Assembly (NCBI GenBank): GCA_029547805.1
Contig: JAKPOP010000010.1
Location: 616,452-680,451, forward strand
DNA: 64,000 nt
Source: Deltaproteobacteria bacterium
GTDB taxonomy: Bacteria > Myxococcota_A > UBA9042 > DTJE01
Reading direction: 5' to 3'
In this document: positions 8,091 to 16,279 of the stretch, piece after piece
Numbering within the stretch: the first letter of the stretch is position 1
How the letters are laid out: each line of letters opens with the position of its first letter
The notes under the pieces: model-generated
What the model was told of the DNA's origin: nothing
Databases searched by the model: none
The model's input: the letters and a program-made list of their open reading frames with translations, nothing else
Translations under genes and position numbers: made by a program

Positions 8091-9188
8091 TCACGGCACG
8101 GCCTTCCGGTGCAGCAGGCAGTCGGGCGGGAAGGAGGCAGGGATCCCGTCAGCGTAGGGGGAGTCGGTGACGCCCCGGGGGTGGTCCTGGAAGAAGCGCA
8201 CCGCGTAGAGAAAGTCGTCGGTGAAGATGGGGATGTGCCCCCGGTCGTGAACGCACTCCAGCACCTCGTGGCCCCGGGCGTTCAGCCAGGGGATGTCGTT
8301 GCGGGTCCACTGATCGAAGTCCGCCGTGAACATCATGGAGGCCCGCCAGACGTCGTTCGGGCCACCACGGGTCACCAGTTGGGCGTAGCCCCGGGAGGGC
8401 CCCACGTCGGGCCAGAAGACATCGAAGGCCCCGGTGTCGTTGGCCTCGTTGGAGAGGTAGGCCCCGGACCAGGAGATCAGGGAGGCCAGCCGGTCGCCCC
8501 GGGTGACCCCCAGGAGGTCCGTCATGATCGCCCCGGCCGAGAACCCCGCCGAGTGGACGTGGTCCGGGTCCACCCCGAAGCGGGCGTCCAGGCAGGCCAG
8601 CACCTCGTCGAAGAGGCGGACGTCCGGGGAGTCGTCGCCGGAGGCGATGTCCAGGATGTTCCAGTCCAGCAAGGCGATCCCATCGGCCAGGGGCGTCACG
8701 AGCAGGAAGGGGAACCCGTCGTTGCCGACGTAGGCCGACAGGAGGCTTTGAAACGAGATGGCCGCGGTGTCTCCGTCCATCGCGGCGCCCGAGAAGCCGT
8801 GCCACAGGAAGACCAGGGGCCACCGGCCCCGGGGGCCCCGGACGGCATCCTCCGGGGCACTGAAGTAGAACCACCTCCTGGTGCCGTCCACGGTCAGGGA
8901 GTTCATGCGCCCGGCCTCGATCGCCGCGCACTCCGTGGTGACGGCCGGCGGGGACCCGGGGTCGGCGGGCGCCTCGTCGGTGGCCGTCTCGGAGGTCCGG
9001 TCCTCGACCGGCCAGTCGTCGAGGACCGCCGGGTCCTCCCCGGCGGTCTCGGCAACGACCACCTCGGCGGCCGGACCCGGGTCCTCCCCGGCCCCGTCGG
9101 GCCCGGGTCCCAGGTCCGTTCCGCCCTGGCCGCCCCCGCACCCCCCCACCAGCCATCCCGCCACCAGCACCCTCCAGGACCGTCTCAA
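8091..9188 (-). CDS. Lipoprotein esterase, PHB-depolymerase/feruloyl-esterase (LpqC) type
   Basis: The 365-residue protein is a predicted lipoprotein (lipobox LVGGC, Cys17) with an acidic Asp/Pro/Gly tether of about 75 residues and then an alpha/beta-hydrolase domain of the poly(3-hydroxybutyrate) depolymerase/feruloyl esterase group. The nucleophile elbow is GFSAG; the oxyanion region is WHGFSGAA, the acid is probably the Asp in GGPND, and the base is His in HDRGHI. I chose the TTG at 9188 because AAGGAGG precedes it by 5 bases and it gives a canonical lipoprotein signal; upstream ATGs would disrupt that. It is probably a surface esterase acting on polymers or plant esters. Confidence 0.8.
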   Translation of the reverse strand: MRRSWRVLVAGWLVGGCGGGQGGTDLGPGPDGAGEDPGPAAEVVVAETAGEDPAVLDDWPVEDRTSETATDEAPADPGSPPAVTTECAAIEAGRMNSLTVDGTRRWFYFSAPEDAVRGPRGRWPLVFLWHGFSGAAMDGDTAAISFQSLLSAYVGNDGFPFLLVTPLADGIALLDWNILDIASGDDSPDVRLFDEVLACLDARFGVDPDHVHSAGFSAGAIMTDLLGVTRGDRLASLISWSGAYLSNEANDTGAFDVFWPDVGPSRGYAQLVTRGGPNDVWRASMMFTADFDQWTRNDIPWLNARGHEVLECVHDRGHIPIFTDDFLYAVRFFQDHPRGVTDSPYADGIPASFPPDCLLHRKAVP

Positions 9189-9217
9189 GGCGCCTCCTTG
9201 ACCCCCCAGGTCCATCG

Positions 9218-9223
9218 AGTATC
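9218..9223 (-). promoter_or_regulatory. Candidate -10 for the esterase lipoprotein
   Basis: GATACT on the minus strand lies 29 bases upstream of the TTG start, giving a short leader that contains AAGGAGG. This location supports the TTG start over the upstream ATGs, since those would overlap or precede the promoter. Confidence 0.35.
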
Positions 9224-9312
9224 GCACGTTGGAGGCCTCGGCGTTCGATCCCGTTCGGCATCAGCCGATTTCCCGGCGTGACGGCACGGGGGCGGCCGTC
9301 CCCGATCCCGTA

Positions 9313-9546
9313 TCATCGGGCCTGCCGCCGCCGGTCCATGGATGGGATGGCCGTGCCGAGCCCTCCCATGGCAGCCCCGGGGCGGCCGGGGACCTGTTCG
9401 TCCGGCATCCGCCGGCCGTCATGAACGTGGAAGTGCGGATCGGATCGCAGCACCTCCCGCGTCGCAAGGTGCGCCCACACTGGACCGTCGTCGAACAATC
9501 CGGTGCGCGGGTCCAGCGGTACCGTCAGCACCCGGATCTCCATCAT
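9313..9546 (-). pseudogene. Truncated fragment resembling an HRDC-type protein N-terminus
   Basis: The reading frame starts MEIRVLTVPLDPRTGLF and continues through FDDGPVWAHLATREVLRSD to HVHDGR. To me this resembles the N-terminus of HRDC-domain proteins often found next to reverse transcriptases. After about 45 residues the resemblance ends and the frame runs into Pro/Arg-rich sequence and a stop. A GGAGGGG ribosome site precedes the ATG. It directly follows the decayed transposase piece, so I read it as a gene remnant. The identity is from memory of the family and is weak. Confidence 0.3.
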
Positions 9547-9569
9547 CGGGCCCCTCCGGCAAACACCCG

Positions 9570-9739
9570 GGGAGCAAGCCCCCCTGGCCCTCCAGGTCGT
9601 ACCGCTTCAGCCAGTGGTGCGCCGTCTGACGCCTTGCCACGGACTCCCGCGCCGCCTTCGCAACGCTCCGTCCCCCTTCCTTCACCAGGTTCACGAACTC
9701 CAGCCGTGCATCCAGGACGCTTCGATACCTCCATGGCAT
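9570..9739 (-). pseudogene. IS481-type transposase N-terminal remnant
   Basis: The segment beginning MPWRYRSVLDARLEFVNLVK and running through SVAKAARESVARRQTAHHWLKRYDLEGQGGL matches the N-terminal helix-turn-helix of IS481-family transposases (typically ...RLEFV...SxxELCRxFGISRxTGYKWLxRY...GGLxxL). The homology stops after GGL, and no DDE catalytic domain follows in any frame before 9300. No clear terminal inverted repeats are visible. It is a decayed insertion-sequence fragment between the esterase and the SH3-like gene. Confidence 0.6.
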
Positions 9740-9891
9740 CGCTGGCTCCTTCCTCCAGTCGATGCCCCAACGGGTCACCCATCTGCCCGGTCTGACCGGT
9801 CACGGATCGACCCGGTCTGGACCGGGGCCGCCCCCCAGTCGGAATCGTTTTCACCGGTCCGTGGGGAAGTGACTTGGCCGCCGATGGGGTC

Positions 9892-9897
9892 TATCAT
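9892..9897 (+). promoter_or_regulatory. -10 element of the SH3-like gene
   Basis: TATCAT ends 24 bases before the ATG at 9922. An ATG at 9901 lies only 3 bases after it and would precede the expected transcript start, which supports the later start. Confidence 0.4.
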
Positions 9898-9921
9898 TGG
9901 ATGTCTCTGGAGGAACAACCC

Positions 9922-10446
9922 ATGGAGGCAGAGAAGACACCCGAGGTGCGCCCGCCCAGGACGACGCCAGCCACGCCCCGCCCTTCGCAGGGACCGACCG
10001 CCCGACGGGCTCCCAACCGAAGGACGATGGCCGGGGCCGGTGGATTCGAGGCCCAGAGCGCGCTGCTGCGCCCGGACCCGGAGGATCGGGCCCCGGAACG
10101 GCCGGCCCCGAAGGCCGGGAACACCCCGACCTCCAGGACCGGCGAGGCCCCCCTGCCCCGGAAGGCCACCGTGCATGCCCTGGAGGCCAAGGTGATGTCC
10201 CAGCCCCAGTTCCTGGGGACCGCAGTGGCAGTCCTGCGCCGCGGGAGCGAGGTCACGCTGCTGGAACGGGTGAGCCCCTCCTGGTTCCGATGCCGGACCC
10301 CCGATGGGCGCCAGGGCTTCATCCACGTCAACCGGGTGGAACCCAAGACGATCCAGCTCCGATCCGGGGACACCGGCTCTGGCACCAGGCGCTCTCGCAT
10401 GGACGGGGGAGCGGATGAGGGCGAGACGATCACCGGGCGCGGATGA
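9922..10446 (+). CDS. SH3-like domain protein with a disordered N-terminal half
   Basis: The 174-residue protein has a Pro/Arg/Thr-rich, probably disordered N-terminal half and a bacterial SH3-like domain at about residues 80-140 (VHALEAKVMSQPQ...LLERVSPSWFRCRTPDGRQGFIHVNRVE). There is no signal peptide. A short motif, GFEAQSALLRP, sits between the two parts. I have seen similar Gly-aromatic-x-x-Gln motifs in large myxobacterial proteins linked to contractile injection systems, but this is only a suggestion. The start follows GGAGG by 9 bases. SH3-like domains usually bind cell-wall material or peptides. Confidence 0.65.
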   Translation: MEAEKTPEVRPPRTTPATPRPSQGPTARRAPNRRTMAGAGGFEAQSALLRPDPEDRAPERPAPKAGNTPTSRTGEAPLPRKATVHALEAKVMSQPQFLGTAVAVLRRGSEVTLLERVSPSWFRCRTPDGRQGFIHVNRVEPKTIQLRSGDTGSGTRRSRMDGGADEGETITGRG

Positions 10447-10525
10447 CACCGGCCAGGCCGGAATCCCGAACGACAGGACGCCCGTCCACCCGGACGCCGT
10501 TCCCAGGCTCCCGAGCGCGAGACGA

Positions 10526-10549
10526 CCGCCCGGTCAGGGCACCGGGCGG
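10526..10549. terminator. Hairpin at the end of the DUF4838 gene
   Basis: A perfect nine-base-pair stem, CCGCCCGGT (10526-10534) with ACCGGGCGG (10541-10549), has a six-base loop. It overlaps the DUF4838 stop codon and lies between convergent genes. It has no T-tract. Confidence 0.35.
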
Positions 10550-13332
10550 AGGTCGTACTCGGCATGAAGCATCGCCGACTCGCCGGGTCCCAGGGTCCGC
10601 CGGTGGCCGAAGACCTCCATCTCCAGGTCCTGCAACTCGACGGGGTATGCATAGAGCCAGGTGGACTCCACCTCCTCCGGGTCGAAGCGATGGGTCATCC
10701 GGATCCCCTTGCTGCCCTGGAAGGCCCACTGGCCGTCCGGAACCTCCTGCTGGCGGAAATGACGCCCCTCCCGCTGCCCCGCCACCACCTGCGTCATGTC
10801 CTGGTCCACCACCGTCCCGTCCCGGGCCCGGAAGGACACCCGGGTGGACACCAGGTCCCCCAGGTCCATCTCCAGGTGGTTCCGGATCCGGACCTCCCGA
10901 GGCGTCGTCCCGGGATTGCGCACCGTGGTCCGGACCCGCAGCACCGGATCCGCCGGGTCCAGGTCGTAGCGCCTCGTCACCTCCCAGCCGTCGAAGGTCT
11001 TGAGGCTCACGGTCACGCCGCCCTCGGTCCACTCGCTGGCGCTGGCGGGCTCGACCCACCCCATCGCGTCGAACCCCTCGCCGATGCGGTCCTCGAGGCC
11101 CCCGGCAAAGGGGAAGAACAGCGCCGGGGCCCGGTTCCAGGCCGTCACCACGGCGCCGGTCGGTCGGTGGGTGATCCGCAGGGCCCGGCCGGCCAGGGCC
11201 GGCACCACGTCCACCTCCAGCCAGGGATTCCGGATGGTCCGGACCTCCTGGTCCACCCCCAGGATCGCCCACAGCAGCACCATCGTGTCCGGCGTCCCCT
11301 GGACCTCCCGCATCATCTGGAACCCGTGGCGATTCATCATGTCCACGAAGGCCAGCACGTCCTCGAAGGTGGACTGCCCGGGGTTCCACCGGAGCATCCC
11401 GTCCTCGATGCGGTAGCCGTTCCTCGGGAAGAACCGGGCGTACATGATCGGCATCCGGGCCACCTCGACCCGGTCCCGAAGCACCTCGTCGTCCGCCACC
11501 AGCCGCGCCGCCTCGTCGAAGAGGGCCTCCCCGGTCTGCACCACGTCGTCGGTCAGGTAGCCCTGGGCCGGATTCGTGTAGAGGTGCATGTGGATCCCGT
11601 CCCGGTCCACCCGGTCCTGGATCAGCCGGATCCAGTCGTGGATGGGGCCCCAGGCGGCCCCGTAGTAGTCCCGCAGGAAGGTCCGGATCAGCCGGTCCGG
11701 GTCCTGGTCCGGGTCCCACAGCAGCCGCATGCCATACCAGGGCCGCAGCAGGCTGAACTCCCCGCCGCCGCCGGCATGCCCCATGCCCTGCAGGAAGACG
11801 CCCTCGACCCCGATGTCCCGGTAGAACCGCATGTCCTCGGCCATCGCCCGGAAGTTCGGGAACGGGACGTAGTAGTGGGCGAAATCGACGATGTAGTGCC
11901 AGACGTAGAGGTGCCTCGTCAGGCGGCTCCAGGCCTCGGCCCGCCGCCGGTACTCGGCGTTCTTCTCACAGGTCCGGATCGGGTGTGCGTCGCACGACGG
12001 ATACATGTGGCACAGCCAGACGGCGACGTTCGGGTGCATCTCCATGCCTTTCGGCGGCTCCTCGGTGTATGTGTACGCCAGCGTGCCGATCTGCTTGTCG
12101 GGATATCCCTGGGAAATGCGCTTCGCCAGTTCGTTGACGAACCAGAACTGGGTGCCCCCGTCAGTACCGTACTGTTCGTTCATGGCCTTGCAGCGGGGGC
12201 ACTGGCAGACGTTGTAGTGGTCCATCTGGCTGAAGTTGTATTGCTGGTACTCCGGGTGGGCCGCAATGAGGGCCAGCATCCGGTCCGTGACGATGTCCAG
12301 CACCTCGGGATTGGTCAGGCACAACTGGGTGTCCTCCCGGATGCGGACGCCCCCCACCTCGCTGAAGTACTCAGGATGGGTGTCGAAGAACTCGTCGGGG
12401 CTCACGTACCAGAAGTAGGAGTGGGCCTGGCCGTAGTTGCCATGCTGGAGGCCCCACTCGGCGTCGGGTCCGTCCCGGCCGTTGTTGTCCCCCTGGTGGA
12501 CCCAAAAGGCCCGGTCGGCCCCGGGCCAGGCATAGGAGGTCGTGCGCCACCGGAAGGCCGGCTGGACCGTCTCGTCGGTCTCCAGCGGGAAGCGCACCTC
12601 GGTGGTCCGGGGCACGATGGTGACCCCCGGGGCGACCCAGCGGACCTGGAGGGCCTCCTCCAGGAACCGGTGGGCCCCGTAGAGGGTCCCGACCGCAGGC
12701 GTCCCGGCGATCACCACGTGGGGCGGAACGGCCCGCAGCACGTATCCCTGCTCTCCCAGGGCCTCAGGAGTCGGGTCCACGCCCAGGGCCCGGGCGGCCT
12801 CCCCCTGGCCGATCACGATCCGGGGGACGTCGTCGCCGGGGGCCTCCTGGACAATGGGCAGCGTCACGCCGGTGGCCTGGAGGAAGAGGTCCTGGACCTC
12901 CCGGGCGGCCTGCCGCTCCGAGGGGCTCGCCTCGGGGCCCACCACCAGCACGTGGTCCGACTTCCCGTCCTGAACGAGGAAGAAGGAGGGACGGTCAGGC
13001 CCCGGGTCCCCGAAGGGGTCCGGTCCCGGGTCCCGGGGGGCATCGGGATCCGGCCCGGGGTCCGACGGCAGGTCCATGACCGCCTCCTCGGCCGCGTCCG
13101 CCATCAAGTCCGCGAAGGCGTCCCCAGGGGCCGCCTCGTCGCGGGCCGGGTCCACCCCCGGGTCCGTCTCCGGGATGTCCCGCCCGGTCTCGCCGGCCAC
13201 CTCGGCGGGCCCCTCCCCGTCCCGGGGGAGGTCCGGCCAGGGTCCCTCGTCGCTCCCCGAACCCCGGCCCCCGCAGGCCACCAGGACCAGCCCCAGGAAC
13301 ACTGACAGCCAACGACCGGCCACACAAGACAT
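10534..13332 (-). CDS. DUF4838 lipoprotein, putative surface glycoside-acting protein
   Basis: The 932-residue predicted lipoprotein (lipobox LVLVAC, Cys20) has an Asp/Pro/Gly-rich tether to about residue 125. An N-terminal alpha/beta domain like those before GH20/GH67 catalytic domains follows (about 130-260). Next comes a DUF4838 TIM-barrel-like region (about 270-640, with FWYVSPDEFFDTHPEYFSE and the Cys cluster CQCPRCKAMNEQYG) and a C-terminal beta-sandwich. DUF4838 proteins are usually near polysaccharide-degrading enzymes, so a role on extracellular glycans is inferred. I chose the ATG at 13332 because GGAGG sits 8 bases upstream. It follows the Cys-rich gene by 45 bases, probably as an operon. 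Confidence 0.78.
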   Translation of the reverse strand: MSCVAGRWLSVFLGLVLVACGGRGSGSDEGPWPDLPRDGEGPAEVAGETGRDIPETDPGVDPARDEAAPGDAFADLMADAAEEAVMDLPSDPGPDPDAPRDPGPDPFGDPGPDRPSFFLVQDGKSDHVLVVGPEASPSERQAAREVQDLFLQATGVTLPIVQEAPGDDVPRIVIGQGEAARALGVDPTPEALGEQGYVLRAVPPHVVIAGTPAVGTLYGAHRFLEEALQVRWVAPGVTIVPRTTEVRFPLETDETVQPAFRWRTTSYAWPGADRAFWVHQGDNNGRDGPDAEWGLQHGNYGQAHSYFWYVSPDEFFDTHPEYFSEVGGVRIREDTQLCLTNPEVLDIVTDRMLALIAAHPEYQQYNFSQMDHYNVCQCPRCKAMNEQYGTDGGTQFWFVNELAKRISQGYPDKQIGTLAYTYTEEPPKGMEMHPNVAVWLCHMYPSCDAHPIRTCEKNAEYRRRAEAWSRLTRHLYVWHYIVDFAHYYVPFPNFRAMAEDMRFYRDIGVEGVFLQGMGHAGGGGEFSLLRPWYGMRLLWDPDQDPDRLIRTFLRDYYGAAWGPIHDWIRLIQDRVDRDGIHMHLYTNPAQGYLTDDVVQTGEALFDEAARLVADDEVLRDRVEVARMPIMYARFFPRNGYRIEDGMLRWNPGQSTFEDVLAFVDMMNRHGFQMMREVQGTPDTMVLLWAILGVDQEVRTIRNPWLEVDVVPALAGRALRITHRPTGAVVTAWNRAPALFFPFAGGLEDRIGEGFDAMGWVEPASASEWTEGGVTVSLKTFDGWEVTRRYDLDPADPVLRVRTTVRNPGTTPREVRIRNHLEMDLGDLVSTRVSFRARDGTVVDQDMTQVVAGQREGRHFRQQEVPDGQWAFQGSKGIRMTHRFDPEEVESTWLYAYPVELQDLEMEVFGHRRTLGPGESAMLHAEYDLRPVP

Positions 13333-13377
13333 CGTCCATGCCTCCGATGAAGGGCAGGGGCCGGGGGTGCCGGTCAC

Positions 13378-16170
13378 CTAGAACAGGGGCCCGATGATGT
13401 GGCCGGTGACCAGCGTGACGGGCCAGCCCATCGAGACGCCCTCCTTGGTCCCGTCGCCGTCCAGGTCCATGTCCGGCGACAGGTAGAGGTCCACGTACTG
13501 GAGCACGATGTCCCGGGAGTAGGGCGGCGGGAAGTCCTCGGGCTGGAGCGCGGCGATGGCATCCCGGATCTCCTGCCGGGGCACCACGCCGCCGATGGCC
13601 CCGGTCCCGGAGGTGATCACGCCGTCGGCGATGGCGACGGTGGCCGACAGGGTGGCCCAGCGCAACTGCATCGGCAGGCGCCTGGACCCGAAGATCAGGT
13701 AGAAGGGGAGCGTCACGCTCGCTCCCTGGCCGCCGGCGGTCAGCCGGTTGCCCACGACCACCGCGTTGTCGAACCCGTACACCGGGTCGCAGACCCCCTG
13801 GAGGAAGCCCTGGGAGACGCCGTAGTTGCACCCGGCGGTGGTGGGGTCGCAGGCCGCCGGGGCAATCCGCTCGCCCCAGTAGAAGCGCACCAGGAAGACC
13901 TGATTGGCCTGCACGGTCCCCTCGGGCTCCAGCAGCATCGCCAGGCCGCCGTCGGCATTGGCCTTCGTGATCTCCGGGTTGAAGAGCCATGACAGGGTCC
14001 CGAAGGCGTTGTCGATCCCCTGCACGCAGTTCCCCTTCGGGGCGCAGGTCGTCTCCTTGCCGTCGATGTTGACCCCCTGGCCGGGGTTCCCGTTGACCCC
14101 GATGGAGATCTTGCCGGCCTTCAGGCTCGGGTCGGTGAAGAGGGACACGCCCCGGCACCCGCCGGCCACGCACCGGTCGTCCACCGTGCAGGGGTTCTGG
14201 TCGTCGCAGGGCCGGTCGTTGGGGACGAAGACGCACCCCACGGCCGGGTCGCAGGTGTTGTCGGTGCAGTAGTTGCTGTCCTCGCAGATCCGGGGCGTGC
14301 CCTTGCAGACCCCCACGACGCACTGGTCGTTGACGGTGCAGGCGTCGCGGTCGTCGCAGGGGCCGGGGGTCGGGGTGTACACGCACCCGAAGCCGGCGCG
14401 GCACTCGTCGATCGTGCAGACGTTCTGGTCGTTGCAGTCCCGGGTGGTCCCGCCCCGGCACTGGCCCTGGGCGTCGCAGGTCTCCCCGGAGGTGCAGAGG
14501 TCGCCGTCCTCGCAGGCCATGCCCGCCCGGACCTGGTGCTGGCAGTTCCCTGCCGCATCGCAGTCGTCCACCGTGCAGGGGTTGCCGTCGTCGCAGTCCT
14601 TCCGGGTGCCCACGCACTGCCCGTCCACGCAGACGCCCTGGCCCGTCTCGCTGCATGGGTCCAGGTCCGGGCAGATCCCCGAGAGGGGCTGGTGGACGCA
14701 CCCCCAGTCGGGACGGCACTCGTCCAGCGTGCAGGGGTTGCCGTCGTCGCAGTTGCGCCGATAGATGGGATTGGTGGGGTCCGGCACCCGGCAGGTCCCC
14801 GTGGCGCAGGTCTCGCCGATCGTGCAGAGGTCGCCGTCCTCGCAGGCCCCCAGGGTCGGGGTGTTCTGGCATCCCCGGAGGGGGTCGCAGGAGTCGATCG
14901 TGCAGGCGTTGCCGTCGTCGCAGTTCCTGGGGTCGCCCCGGCAGACGCCCTGCTGGCACCGCTCGTTCACGGTGCAGGCGTCGCCGTCATCGGGACAGGA
15001 CCTCTCGTGGAAGGCGAACACGCACCCCTGCACCGGGTGGCAGGAGTCGTCCGTGCAGGCATTGCCATCGTCACAGGTCCTGGGATAGCCCACGCAGACC
15101 AGGGGTCCCACGGGGTCCGGCCGGGAGCAGTAGTCCCCGGTGGTGCAGGCGTCCCCGTCGTCGCAGGGCTGTCCCCCCCGGGGAAGATGCACGCAGCCGC
15201 CCCCGGGCCCCTCGATGCAACTGTCCGCCGTGCAGGGGTCGTGGTCGTCGCAGTCTTTCGGGGTCCCGACGCAGGCCCGGTCCTGGCACCGGTCGTTCTC
15301 GGTGCAGGCGTTGCCGTCGTCGCAAGGGTCGGTGGTGGGGACGTAGAGGCAGCCCAGGGCCGGGTCGCAGGAGTCCCGGGTGCAGGGGTTGTTGTCGTTG
15401 CAGGTCCTGGGAATGCCCCGGCAGACCCGGTCCTGGCACCGGTCCAGGTAGGTGCACTCGTCCCGGTCATCGCAGGTGCTGTCGTAGTTCACCTGGACGC
15501 ACCCGACGAAGGGCCTGCAGGAATCCAGCGTGCAGGGATTGTCGTCGTTGCAGTCCGTGGGTCCTCCGCCCAGGCAGGTCCCGTCGGGACCGCAGGCATC
15601 CCCGGAGGTGCAGGGGTCCCCGTCGTCGCAGGGCAGGCCCTCCCGGGGCAGGAAGGCCCCGGGGTCCCGGTCCGGGATGCAGAAGAGGCAGCCGTTGTCC
15701 GGCGAGGGCTGGAACAGGAAGTAGCAGGTGTCCTGCACCAGGCAGAAGCCCTCCTTGAGGCGGGCCTCGCACTCCCCGGTCCCCGGGTCCCGGACCACCT
15801 CGATGCAGATCCGGGGGTCCTCGGGACAGGGGACGCACCAGGGCCCCTCGCAGAGGTCCGCCCCGGGGTCGGCCAGGTCCCCCTCCGGGAGGTCCTCGCC
15901 CTGATCCCCGCCCGGGGTCTCGGGGCCGAGGTCCATTTCCCCCTCGTCCTCCGGGGCCTGGTCCTCGGGTTCCAGGCGGTCCTCGAGCAGGTCTGCCGGG
16001 AGGTCCCGCCCCCCGATCTCCCCGAGGTCCGACCCCGCGTCCCCAGGTCCCAGGTCCAGCGGGGCCAGGTCCGGTGTCGGGCCCGGGTCCGTCCAGGCAT
16101 CGGGCGTTCCCCCGCCCCCGCCGCAGGCCCAGAGGCCCGCCAGGGCGACCACCAGCAAGCGCATGCGCAT
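13378..16170 (-). CDS. Cys-rich repeat lipoprotein with a C-terminal secreted domain
   Basis: The 930-residue predicted lipoprotein (lipobox GLWAC, Cys16) has an acidic Asp/Pro/Gly tether of about 90 residues. About 550 residues follow of imperfect Cys-rich repeats of the form CDDGNPCT-DSC-GC (residues about 115-665). The C-terminal part of about 265 residues has few Cys and ends with a Ca-binding-like loop (DMDLDGDGTKEG). Such repeats are typical of large surface proteins of myxobacteria and relatives. They would be heavily disulfide-bonded outside the cell, and the Asp-rich loops could bind Ca. It probably heads an operon with the DUF4838 gene. Function is unknown; an adhesive or structural role is plausible. 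Confidence 0.8.
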   Translation of the reverse strand: MRMRLLVVALAGLWACGGGGGTPDAWTDPGPTPDLAPLDLGPGDAGSDLGEIGGRDLPADLLEDRLEPEDQAPEDEGEMDLGPETPGGDQGEDLPEGDLADPGADLCEGPWCVPCPEDPRICIEVVRDPGTGECEARLKEGFCLVQDTCYFLFQPSPDNGCLFCIPDRDPGAFLPREGLPCDDGDPCTSGDACGPDGTCLGGGPTDCNDDNPCTLDSCRPFVGCVQVNYDSTCDDRDECTYLDRCQDRVCRGIPRTCNDNNPCTRDSCDPALGCLYVPTTDPCDDGNACTENDRCQDRACVGTPKDCDDHDPCTADSCIEGPGGGCVHLPRGGQPCDDGDACTTGDYCSRPDPVGPLVCVGYPRTCDDGNACTDDSCHPVQGCVFAFHERSCPDDGDACTVNERCQQGVCRGDPRNCDDGNACTIDSCDPLRGCQNTPTLGACEDGDLCTIGETCATGTCRVPDPTNPIYRRNCDDGNPCTLDECRPDWGCVHQPLSGICPDLDPCSETGQGVCVDGQCVGTRKDCDDGNPCTVDDCDAAGNCQHQVRAGMACEDGDLCTSGETCDAQGQCRGGTTRDCNDQNVCTIDECRAGFGCVYTPTPGPCDDRDACTVNDQCVVGVCKGTPRICEDSNYCTDNTCDPAVGCVFVPNDRPCDDQNPCTVDDRCVAGGCRGVSLFTDPSLKAGKISIGVNGNPGQGVNIDGKETTCAPKGNCVQGIDNAFGTLSWLFNPEITKANADGGLAMLLEPEGTVQANQVFLVRFYWGERIAPAACDPTTAGCNYGVSQGFLQGVCDPVYGFDNAVVVGNRLTAGGQGASVTLPFYLIFGSRRLPMQLRWATLSATVAIADGVITSGTGAIGGVVPRQEIRDAIAALQPEDFPPPYSRDIVLQYVDLYLSPDMDLDGDGTKEGVSMGWPVTLVTGHIIGPLF
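14150..15830 (-). repeat. Tandem imperfect Cys-rich coding repeats
   Basis: About fifteen degenerate units of roughly 75-120 bases encode CxDGxxCTxxxxC blocks inside the lipoprotein at 13378-16170. On the plus strand they show as recurring TCGTCGCAG-like and GTGCAGG-like words. Spacing is irregular and units are protein-coding. Confidence 0.75.
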
Positions 16171-16202
16171 GGGGCTGCTCCCGGGCTGCAGAACCGGAAG
16201 GG

Positions 16203-16208
16203 ATTGTA
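16203..16208 (-). promoter_or_regulatory. -10 element of the Cys-rich lipoprotein operon
   Basis: TACAAT on the minus strand, 33 bases upstream of the ATG at 16170, within an A-rich patch (GGAAAAACG on the plus strand). It fits the recurrent -10 form. Confidence 0.45.
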
Positions 16209-16279
16209 GCGGAAAAACGCAGGAAAGGCCGGGGCCGTCTTGCCGGGAACCGACACGGGACCCCCGAGGGCCGGGTCCC

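Noticed and set aside
10564..13305. A 913-codon open frame on the plus strand opposite the DUF4838 gene
   Set aside because: The translation is dominated by Val, Pro, Gly, His and Arg without any motif, while the minus strand encodes a recognisable lipoprotein.
14150..15830. Regularly repeated words that look like a CRISPR array
   Set aside because: The units are irregular in length, degenerate, and translate to Cys-rich blocks in one frame. There are no identical repeats with unique spacers.
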